Positions 1 through 5,384 of a DNA stretch of 5,384 bases are shown in pieces. Origin of the DNA: Desulfurobacteriaceae bacterium (GTDB lineage: Bacteria; Aquificota; Aquificia; Desulfurobacteriales; DQVG01); contig DQVG01000016.1 of assembly GCA_015661865.1 (NCBI GenBank), forward strand, positions 1-5,384, given 5' to 3'. A program made the translations under genes and the position numbers. A model generated the notes under the pieces. It made no database searches. It worked only from the letters and a program-made list of their open reading frames with translations, and had not been told where the DNA came from. Position 1 is the first letter of the stretch; every line of letters starts with the position of its first letter.

Positions 1-930
1 CTAGTTACTTTAACTCAAACCTACAGCTTTCCCTTAGTTATTTTGGTTTCTTTAAGAGGATTTTATAAGGAAAAGATATATCCTCAGATTTTAATGGGCA
101 GGGCCTTAATTGAAATATTAAAGGCTTTAAATCTTGACTACTATTTTATTGATAAAAAAGAAGATATAAACTTAATAAAAGATATCATTAAACAGGCTTA
201 TGAAGAAAAGAATATAAAAGTAGCTTTGCTTTCTCCTTCTTTATTTGAAGGAGAAGTTTATGAAAATGTTGTTTATGAAAAGGAAAGATGTTTTACAAAA
301 AAAATAAATTATGAAAAAACAATTTGCAATCCAGATATGACAAGATATGAATTTTTCTTAGAGCTTTTGAGTTTACTAAAGGGTTACAAACTAAATAACT
401 ACAAAGGTTTTGCTTTTTTTGTAAATATAGGTTTTCCTTCTAGAGAGTTTTATTTTGCTCAAAAGAGCTTAAATTTAAATTTTCCTACTTTTTATATGCT
501 TGGTAGTTTAGGTTTAGTAAGTTCTATTGCCTTAGGATTTTCTTTAACAAAGATAGGCCAAAGTTATAAAGTTCTTTCTTTAGATGGAGATGGTTCTCTT
601 TTAATGAACACAGGAACTCTTTCTACTTGCTCTTGTTTAGGAAAAGATAACTTTTCTATTATTTGTATTGATAATGGAACCTGGGGTAGTACAGGAGATC
701 AAGAGATATATACTTTTAACAAAGTCGATTTAGAGCTAGTTGCTAAGGGAATGGGCTTTGAAAAAACTTTATTTATAAATTATAAAAAGGATATAAATAG
801 GATATTAAAGCATTTGGAAAATAAACTTTTTTATCATGTTATAGTTAAACCAAAAAATGAAAAAGTAGGTAATATAGAAAAGGATGTTAAAGGTTTGGTA
901 TTAGATTTCTGGGAAAAGGTGATTTTTTGA
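1..930 (+). CDS. comDE: Fused sulfopyruvate decarboxylase (ComD-ComE type), 5' end missing
   Basis: Probable cytosolic thiamine-diphosphate enzyme decarboxylating 3-sulfopyruvate to sulfoacetaldehyde, a step of coenzyme M biosynthesis in methanogens. The frame is open from base 1 and reads LVTLTQTYSFPLVILVSLRG before the TTG at 43, so 43 is not a credible start; about 309 residues are visible, and perhaps 60-75 are missing compared with ComD plus ComE lengths. Counting from that TTG, residues 1-95 resemble the ComD (alpha) half: PL..L.S.RG, then a Q..MGRA motif. From about residue 99 (MTRYE) the sequence resembles ComE (beta): NIGFPSREFY at 128-137, FYMLGSLGLVSSIALG at 150-165, the ThDP/Mg motif GDGSLLMN at 182-189, DNG at 210-212 and STGDQ at 216-220. 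Both halves lie in one uninterrupted frame. All visible Arg codons are AGA/AGG, matching ileS and rpsO. The main alternative is phosphonopyruvate decarboxylase, a homologous fused enzyme; NIGFPSRE and STGDQ favour ComE. The family is secure; the exact substrate is inferred. Confidence 0.78.
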   Translation, partial: LVTLTQTYSFPLVILVSLRGFYKEKIYPQILMGRALIEILKALNLDYYFIDKKEDINLIKDIIKQAYEEKNIKVALLSPSLFEGEVYENVVYEKERCFTKKINYEKTICNPDMTRYEFFLELLSLLKGYKLNNYKGFAFFVNIGFPSREFYFAQKSLNLNFPTFYMLGSLGLVSSIALGFSLTKIGQSYKVLSLDGDGSLLMNTGTLSTCSCLGKDNFSIICIDNGTWGSTGDQEIYTFNKVDLELVAKGMGFEKTLFINYKKDINRILKHLENKLFYHVIVKPKNEKVGNIEKDVKGLVLDFWEKVIF

Positions 931-997
931 AATATATAAAAATTGCTAATTTTAAATACAATATTAAAAGTTATAAAAAATATAAATAAAAGATGTA

Positions 998-1030
998 AAA
1001 AAAGTATAAAAACTCCCGCTTAAGCGGGAG
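998..1030 (-). terminator. Intrinsic terminator of rpsO
   Basis: CTCCCGCTTAAGCGGGAG (1013-1030) is a perfect palindrome giving a GC-rich stem of 7-8 bp with a tiny loop. It starts six bases past the rpsO stop codon. Read on the minus strand it is followed directly by TTTTTATACTTTTTTT, the classic layout of a Rho-independent terminator. On the plus strand the following bases are CTGAAACTAC, without a T tract, so it should work in the rpsO direction only and is not an obvious terminator for the convergent decarboxylase gene. The rest of the gap (931-997) is nearly pure A/T and shows nothing else I can support. Confidence 0.92.
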
Positions 1031-1036
1031 CTGAAA

Positions 1037-1306
1037 CTACTTTCTTAATCCTAATTTTTGAATAAGTTTTCTATAACGGTCAAAGTCTTTTTCTCTTAAG
1101 TATTTTAAAAGTTTTTTTCTTCTACCTACCATTCTTAAAAGAGCTCTTTTGTTGTGATAGTCATGTTTATGAACTTTTAGATGCTCGGTTAAGTTCTTGA
1201 TTTCAGCAGTTAGAATAGCAATTTGAACTTCTGGAGAGCCTGTATCTTTTTCATGCTTTCCAAATTCTTTTACGATTTTTTCAATTACATCTTTATCTAC
1301 ACCCAT
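1037..1306 (-). CDS. rpsO: 30S ribosomal protein S15
   Basis: Primary rRNA-binding protein of the 30S platform; in E. coli it binds 16S rRNA at helix 22 and the helix 20/21/22 junction and helps form bridge B4 to 23S rRNA. The 89-residue product matches the usual S15 length and carries the family signatures: [10 protein letters not shown] at 21-30, the His-rich [15 protein letters not shown] stretch at 46-60, RRKKLLKYL at 62-70 and the C-terminal LIQKLGLRK. The frame continues nine codons upstream to an ATG at 1333. I chose the ATG at 1304-1306 because it gives the canonical length and has a perfect Shine-Dalgarno five bases before it; the upstream extension simply translates that site and the leader. 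The gene lies downstream of ileS in the same direction, with its own promoter and terminator, so it can be a monocistronic unit. Position 52 is Asn where E. coli has the rRNA-contacting Ser. Confidence 0.97.
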   Translation of the reverse strand: MGVDKDVIEKIVKEFGKHEKDTGSPEVQIAILTAEIKNLTEHLKVHKHDYHNKRALLRMVGRRKKLLKYLREKDFDRYRKLIQKLGLRK

Positions 1307-1310
1307 TTTT

Positions 1311-1318
1311 ACCTCCTT
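1311..1318 (-). promoter_or_regulatory. rpsO Shine-Dalgarno (decides the start)
   Basis: Minus-strand AAGGAGGT lies five bases before the ATG at 1304-1306, an essentially perfect anti-16S match at good spacing. It falls inside the reading frame of the longer candidate that begins at 1333, which rules that longer start out in practice. It is only four bases downstream of the 3' strand of the proposed leader pseudoknot, so a ribosome bound here would contact that structure. Confidence 0.93.
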
Positions 1319-1322
1319 GTTT

Positions 1323-1375
1323 TCGTTTCCCAAAGTTAAAAGATAGTCCCCCGGGAAACGAGAGGACTATCCTTT
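1323..1375 (-). promoter_or_regulatory. rpsO leader pseudoknot, candidate S15 autoregulatory element
   Basis: In the rpsO mRNA sense two complementarities interleave. Stem 1 pairs GAUAGUCC (1371-1364) with GGACUAUC (1349-1342), 8 bp, and can be extended without a bulge by a G.U pair (1372/1341) and three A-U pairs (1373-1375 with 1340-1338) to 12 bp. Stem 2 pairs UCGUUUCCC (1361-1353), inside the stem 1 loop, with GGGAAACGA (1331-1323), 9 bp, all Watson-Crick. This order is an H-type pseudoknot with a 2-nt first loop, 3 nt between stems, and a last loop of 6 nt (10 nt if only the 8-bp core of stem 1 forms). Six nt across a 12-bp helix would be strained, so the outer pairs may open when stem 2 forms. 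S15 repressing its own mRNA through a pseudoknot is established in E. coli; its application here is inference from structure and position. Confidence 0.72.
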
Positions 1376-1387
1376 TTAAGTCTGCTT

Positions 1388-1416
1388 ATTATACATTTTT
1401 TAATACTTTTTGACAA
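1388..1416 (-). promoter_or_regulatory. Sigma-70-type promoter of rpsO inside the end of ileS
   Basis: On the minus strand TTGTCA (1416-1411; 5 of 6 to TTGACA) is followed after exactly 17 bases by TATAAT (1393-1388; perfect). The -10 box overlaps the ileS stop codon. Transcription would begin near an A at about 1381, giving a leader of about 75 nt that contains both stems of the proposed pseudoknot and the rpsO ribosome-binding site. No terminator separates ileS from rpsO other than the leader hairpin, so read-through from ileS is also likely. Confidence 0.8.
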
Positions 1417-4337
1417 CGCAAACAAAGACCATTTTCATCATAAGTATCACTATAGACCCAACATCTAGGACATTTTTTACCGGAAGCTTTTTTAACATCG
1501 ATTAAAAACTTTTTCCCTTTATATAAATTAACTTTAGATACTCCTAAGAATTGAGATAAAAAGTTATAATCCTTTTCCAATTTGTAATATTTTTCTAAAG
1601 TAGGGTAGATATCATCTTCAGCATAAATATCTACATCCGCTTCTAGGCTATGAGAAATAACCTTTTCTTTTCTTAAATCTTCAAGAAGTTTATTAGTATC
1701 TCTTTTTACTTTTAAAAGGATATTAAATTCATTTTCTATATCTTCATTTATAAAACTTTTATTAATAACCTCATCAAAGGTATGGGCAAATATAGACTTT
1801 TTATTTCCAAACTCCTTGGAATTAAATTCTTTTATGTAGTTAATATAAACATCTTCCATAGTAAAGCTAAGTATAGGAGCTAGTAATAAACTTAAGCCTT
1901 TTAAAATTTCCCAAAGAGCAGTTTGGCAAGATCTTCTTAAAAGGGAGTCTTCTTTTTCACAATATAAAGTATCTTTTTGAACATCTAAATAAATTGCTGA
2001 AAGTTCATTTGCAATATATTCATAAGCTTCTTTATAGATTTTGTGAAGTTCATATTTTCTATAGTAAGAAAGGATATTTAAGGCAAAGTTTGTAAATCTA
2101 CTTAATGCCCATTTATCAATAGGCATTAAGTTTTCATAAGCTACTTTATCTTTATTTGGATCAAAATCTTTTAAATTTCCAAGTAAAAATCTTATGGTAT
2201 TTCTTATTTTTTTATAAGTTTCCGAGACTGACTTTAAAATATTTTCCGAAATTTTAGTGTCACTTGAAAAGTCTTCAAATATAGTCCAAAGCCTTAATAT
2301 ATCCGCTCCATATTTTTTAATTACCTTTTGAGGTTCTACAACATTTCCTAAAGACTTACTCATTTTTCTTCCTTGTTCATCTAAAATAAAACCATGAGTA
2401 AGTACACTTTTATAAGGAGCTCTTCCTCGAGTTCCGCAAGATTCTAATAAAGAAGCTTGGAACCAACCTCTATGTTGATCTGAACCTTCTAAGTACATAT
2501 CTGCAATGGGAAGGTTATATTTTTCACAAAATTCTTTTACATCCTTAAATTCTTCTCTTTTTTCTAAAACACAGGCATGAGAGGAACCTGAATCAAACCA
2601 AACATCTAAAATATCCATTTCTTTTATAAAGTCTTTGCTACCACAATTTTCACATTTAAAACCATCAGGTAAAAGTTCTTTTTCGCTTAAAGCATACCAA
2701 GCATCTGCCCCAAGATATTCTTTATCTTTATAGTTTTCAAATATATTTGCAACATGCTCTACAATCTCTTTAGAGAAAATAAGCTTTCCGCAATTTCGAC
2801 AATAAAAGGCAATAATAGGTACTCCCCAATATCTTTGACGGGATATACACCAATCTGGTCTTTCTTTAACCATAGCTGAAATTCGATTTTCTCCTTGGGG
2901 AGGATACCAAGTAACTTTTTTAATTTCTTTTAAAGATCTGTTTCTTAAAGTGTCCTTTTGAAGAAAAGGTAATTTTATATCTTTAAAACTTTCTCCATCT
3001 TTATATTTAACTGCAGTATTTGTTAAAACCTCATATATCTTATCTAAAGCTATAAACCATTGATCTGTTGCTCTAAAAATAACCTCTTTTTTACAACGCC
3101 AGCAATGTGGATAAGAGTGTTTTATTGTACTTAAGTTAAGAAGGTATCCTTTTTCTTTTAAAACATCTAAAATAACCTTATTAGCTTTTTTTATATGCAG
3201 ATTTTCTAAAATTTCTGGAAATTCTCCTAAACTTTTAATAGGAGAGTTTTCCTTTATCTCACATTGTTTATAAAGCTCTTTTTTATAAACTCCATTATCG
3301 TCTATAAACATAAGAACGGGCAAATTATATTTTTTGGAAAGGTCAAAATCCTCTTCCCCATGACCTGGAGCTATATGAACCAGACCTGTTCCAGCTTCTT
3401 TTGTAACGTGATTGCCAAGAACAATGATACCTTCTCTATTTATAAATGGATGGTTGTATTTTTTATATTCTAAGTCCTTTCCTTTTACTACTTTTAAAAT
3501 TTCCCCCTTTTCTAATCCTAAAGCGTTTTTTTGTTTTTCAAAAAGTTCTTTTTCAAATACAAAAATTTTCCCATCTTTTTTTACATAGACATATTCAAAC
3601 TCTGGATTTACTGCAATTGCAATATTAGCTGGTAATGTCCAAGGAGTAGTTGTCCAAATTACATAGTAAGTATCTTTTTCATCTTTTGAGGGAAAAGCTA
3701 CAAATATGGAAGGAGATTCTTTATCTTTATATTCAATTTCAGCATCTGCTAAAGCTGTAACACAACTTGGACACCAATATACAATTCTTTTTCCTTTATA
3801 TACTAATTTTTTTTCATAAAACTTTCCAAGTTCCCGAGCTATATTAGCTTGATAACTAGGTGCCATAGTTATATAAGGATTTTTCCAATCTCCAATTACT
3901 CCTAATCTAATAAAATCTTTTTTTTGAACTTCTATAAACTTATTTGCATATTCTCTACAGAGTTTTCTAACGGTTAAAGGATCAACTTCATGTTTTTTCT
4001 TCTTTAATTTTTCAAATACTTTATGTTCAATAGGAAGTCCATGACAATCCCATCCCGGAATATATGGAGCTTGGTAATTAAATAGAATAAAAAATTTATT
4101 AATAATATCTTTTAATATCTTATTTAAAGCATGACCTATATGGATTTGTCCATTTGCATAAGGCGGACCATCATGGAGTATAAATTTTGGTCGATCTTCT
4201 CTTTCTTTTTTTAAGTAGCTATATATATCAATTTGCTCATAATACTTTAAAATTTCAGGTTCTTTTTGAGGTAAATTAGCTCTCATAGGAAATTTAGTTT
4301 TGGGTAAATTTAACGTATCTTTAAAATCTTTATCCAT
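1389..4337 (-). CDS. ileS: Isoleucyl-tRNA synthetase
   Basis: Class I aminoacyl-tRNA synthetase that charges tRNA-Ile in the cytoplasm and hydrolyses mischarged Val-tRNA-Ile. The 982-residue frame is intact and slightly longer than the E. coli enzyme (about 940). Domains in order: Rossmann catalytic core with HIGH at 66-69 in PYANGQIHIGHALNK; the CP1 editing domain with WTTTPWTLPAN at 228-238 and GTGLVHIAPGHGEEDF at 316-331; the second half of the core with WCISRQRYWGVP at 496-507, VWFDSGSSH at 579-587, EGSDQHRGWFQ at 617-627 and KMSKS at 658-662; an alpha-helical anticodon-binding domain; and a C-terminal zinc knuckle CPRCW/CLRC (Cys 956, 959, 972, 975). Extra CxxC pairs lie at 412/415, 513/516 and 562/565. 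The C-terminal knuckle points to the common bacterial form rather than the eukaryote-like form. Start chosen by AGAGGT nine bases upstream of the ATG. By hand count 26 of 34 Arg codons are AGA/AGG. rpsO follows 82 bases downstream. Confidence 0.98.
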   Translation of the reverse strand: MDKDFKDTLNLPKTKFPMRANLPQKEPEILKYYEQIDIYSYLKKEREDRPKFILHDGPPYANGQIHIGHALNKILKDIINKFFILFNYQAPYIPGWDCHGLPIEHKVFEKLKKKKHEVDPLTVRKLCREYANKFIEVQKKDFIRLGVIGDWKNPYITMAPSYQANIARELGKFYEKKLVYKGKRIVYWCPSCVTALADAEIEYKDKESPSIFVAFPSKDEKDTYYVIWTTTPWTLPANIAIAVNPEFEYVYVKKDGKIFVFEKELFEKQKNALGLEKGEILKVVKGKDLEYKKYNHPFINREGIIVLGNHVTKEAGTGLVHIAPGHGEEDFDLSKKYNLPVLMFIDDNGVYKKELYKQCEIKENSPIKSLGEFPEILENLHIKKANKVILDVLKEKGYLLNLSTIKHSYPHCWRCKKEVIFRATDQWFIALDKIYEVLTNTAVKYKDGESFKDIKLPFLQKDTLRNRSLKEIKKVTWYPPQGENRISAMVKERPDWCISRQRYWGVPIIAFYCRNCGKLIFSKEIVEHVANIFENYKDKEYLGADAWYALSEKELLPDGFKCENCGSKDFIKEMDILDVWFDSGSSHACVLEKREEFKDVKEFCEKYNLPIADMYLEGSDQHRGWFQASLLESCGTRGRAPYKSVLTHGFILDEQGRKMSKSLGNVVEPQKVIKKYGADILRLWTIFEDFSSDTKISENILKSVSETYKKIRNTIRFLLGNLKDFDPNKDKVAYENLMPIDKWALSRFTNFALNILSYYRKYELHKIYKEAYEYIANELSAIYLDVQKDTLYCEKEDSLLRRSCQTALWEILKGLSLLLAPILSFTMEDVYINYIKEFNSKEFGNKKSIFAHTFDEVINKSFINEDIENEFNILLKVKRDTNKLLEDLRKEKVISHSLEADVDIYAEDDIYPTLEKYYKLEKDYNFLSQFLGVSKVNLYKGKKFLIDVKKASGKKCPRCWVYSDTYDENGLCLRCQKVLKNV

Positions 4338-4346
4338 TTTTTATTT

Positions 4347-4352
4347 ACCTCT
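4347..4352 (-). promoter_or_regulatory. ileS ribosome-binding site
   Basis: Minus-strand AGAGGT lies nine bases before the ileS ATG at 4335-4337. It is a moderate Shine-Dalgarno at slightly long spacing, and no competing start with a better site is visible nearby, so it supports this start. Confidence 0.7.
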
Positions 4353-4395
4353 TTTGATTGATTTAGGATTTTAAAAGCTGTTAAATGGCAGGTAT

Positions 4396-4424
4396 ATTAT
4401 ACTATTTTTAAAAGAAGATAAAAA
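4396..4424 (-). promoter_or_regulatory. Possible ileS promoter
   Basis: On the minus strand a perfect TATAAT (4401-4396) lies about 60 bases before the ileS start codon. The hexamer 17 bases upstream is TTTTTA (4424-4419), only three of six matches to TTGACA, so the call rests on the -10 box in a very AT-rich gap where chance matches are common. The transcript would have a leader of roughly 50 nt. The gap 4338-4491 shows no T-box-like leader, no strong hairpin after the glycosyltransferase gene, and no small gene I can support. Confidence 0.42.
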
Positions 4425-4491
4425 ATAAGTTAAAGGGACTCTTAGATTATTAATTTTATAATATATGTTTTTTCTTTTTTACTTTTATAAA

Positions 4492-5384
4492 CTAATATCT
4501 AATCTTATCTATCAAATACCATAACAATCCAAAAGGAGCTCCCATTATTGTTAAAATTTTTCCTAATGTTGAATCTGGCAGATATTTTATTTCTTTTTTA
4601 TTTTTACAATGAAGATAAAACCTCGTAAGTCTAATTGCATCGAGAATAAAGGTCAAGGGGTCATAGCGAAAATAATCTATTTCATTAGATAATATTTGTT
4701 GTTTCCAATATAAATGTCCAAGAGCATATTTTGCAGGATCTTTTGTATTAGATAAACGGTTGTTAGCATCATTGTGACAAATTAAGAGTGGTTCATTAAC
4801 AAAGCGAGTTTTATAAAGTCTAGCAATTTGGGACCATACAACACTTTCTGGAACATGGCCAGGAATATGTTCGGGGAAAGGAAATTGTCTTAAGATATCA
4901 GTACGAATAAATCCCCATTTATCACCTTTTACTTTATAACGATACTTTATCTCCAAATTATCAGAATCCATCCAATGTTTACAAGGAAAAGGAGTTCCTA
5001 TAATATTTCCTTTTTCATCAACACACAGTGCAGTAACACCAGCAAATTTACTGCGTTCTTTTTCGGGTATATTAAACCAATGATAAGCAAAACGTTCTAG
5101 TGCGTGAGGAACACATCGATCGTCAGAGTTCAAAGGTAAAAATAGTTCTCCACGAGCTTCTTTTACTCCACGATTAAAAGCAGTTTTTTATGACCATGCT
5201 TTTGACGAATATATCGAATAGGAAACCAAGTTTTAGGACTATTTTACCAGGATTTAACAAGCTCATATGGTATTATCGGTAGAGCCATCGTCAACAATTA
5301 ACCATTCAAAATTACAAAAAGTTTGAGCACAAAGGCTTTCATAGACACGATGTAATACATTTGCCCGATTGTATGTAGGTGTAA
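4492..5384 (-). pseudogene. Family-2 glycosyltransferase, broken by two frameshifts and a stop; 5' end beyond window
   Basis: Remnant of a GT-A fold glycosyltransferase that would transfer a sugar from a nucleotide-sugar donor, probably in surface polysaccharide or glycan assembly; substrate unknown. Reading inward from the window end: TPTYNRANVLHRVYESL, the donor-site DDGSTDNT, then YELVKSW, IRYIRQKHGHKK, TAFNRGVKEARGELF, the metal-binding LNSDD, and a C-terminal half with KWGFIRTDILRQFPFPE, PESVVW and a hydrophobic tail, ending in TAG at 4492. These pieces lie in different frames: one extra A near 5268 puts TGA at 5263-5265, a TAA replaces an expected Gln-like codon at 5244-5246, and one missing A in the A6 run at 5184-5189 puts TAA at 5188-5190. 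About 296 residues can be rebuilt. The open stretch starting at a TTG at 5131-5133 begins inside LNSDD, so that codon is not a true start. Arg codons are mostly CGN, unlike the neighbours. Clustered assembly errors are the alternative to true decay. Confidence 0.87.

Noticed and set aside
939..953. AAAATT-GCT-AATTTT inverted repeat after the decarboxylase gene
   Set aside because: The stem has only A-T pairs, six long, in a nearly pure A/T gap where such matches are expected by chance; not a convincing terminator.
1338..1375. Stem 1 as an ileS intrinsic terminator or rpsO attenuator
   Set aside because: The 3' arm is followed by UUUUAACUUU, which looks superficially like a terminator, but the stem is only half G/C with a 14-base loop, the U tract is short and is used in the stem extension, and the loop pairs perfectly downstream. 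The pseudoknot explains more of the sequence; a secondary termination role is not excluded.
3264..3473. Open frame of 69 codons on the plus strand
   Set aside because: It lies wholly antisense inside ileS, has low-complexity Phe/Ile/Lys-rich sequence expected from AT-rich antisense, no recognisable domain, and no good ribosome-binding site that I can see.
3446..3628. Open frame of 60 codons on the plus strand
   Set aside because: Also antisense to ileS and overlapping the previous shadow frame; Leu/Phe-rich composition mirrors the Lys/Glu codons of ileS.
4338..4395. T-box leader upstream of ileS
   Set aside because: Such leaders are long, with a specifier stem and a conserved T-box sequence before a terminator. 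The space between the likely promoter and ileS is under 60 bases, with no such motif or hairpin.
5184..5189. Phase-variable switching at the A6 run in the glycosyltransferase
   Set aside because: Six A's is short for slippage-driven phase variation, and the gene also has a separate insertion and a nonsense codon that slippage here would not repair.
1..5384. CRISPR array, insertion sequence, defence or other multi-gene novel system
   Set aside because: No regularly spaced repeats, terminal inverted repeats, transposase or nuclease motifs, or unexplained gene cluster were seen. Apart from the rpsO leader, the window is explained by known gene families.

Overview
The window reads as ordinary bacterial chromosome from a very AT-rich organism, with a partial gene at each edge. 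The lysine-rich, arginine-AGA-rich proteins, the low GC content and the bacterial-type IleRS with a C-terminal zinc knuckle would fit an AT-rich thermophile such as a Thermodesulfobacterium relative. That placement is an impression from protein character, not a demonstrated assignment.

Layout. Bases 1-930 (+) hold the 3' part of a thiamine-diphosphate enzyme that looks like a fused sulfopyruvate decarboxylase (ComD-like half followed by ComE-like half); its start lies before the window. A convergent 106-base gap, almost pure A/T, carries the intrinsic terminator of the minus-strand rpsO gene. Then come rpsO (ribosomal protein S15, 1037-1306, -), an 82-base gap, and ileS (isoleucyl-tRNA synthetase, 1389-4337, -). 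A 154-base AT-rich gap separates ileS from a family-2 glycosyltransferase on the minus strand (4492 to the window end). That gene is broken by an insertion, a nonsense codon and a deletion, all within about 85 bases.

The most interesting part is the short ileS-rpsO gap. A near-consensus sigma-70 promoter (TTGTCA, 17 bases, TATAAT) lies in the last codons of ileS, so rpsO can be transcribed independently. The roughly 75-nt leader it would make contains two interleaved perfect complementarities (8 bp extendable to 12 bp, and 9 bp), the topology of an H-type pseudoknot, ending four bases before the rpsO Shine-Dalgarno. Stem 1 contains an adjacent G.U/G-C pair, the motif S15 recognises in 16S rRNA helix 22. 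This is good sequence-level evidence for an S15 autoregulatory leader analogous in concept to the E. coli rpsO pseudoknot.

The genes do not form one pathway: ileS and rpsO are translation housekeeping, the decarboxylase is probably part of sulfonate or coenzyme M type metabolism, and the glycosyltransferase remnant is probably from a cell-surface polysaccharide locus continuing beyond the window. I see no CRISPR array, mobile element, tRNA, rRNA or multi-gene novel system.
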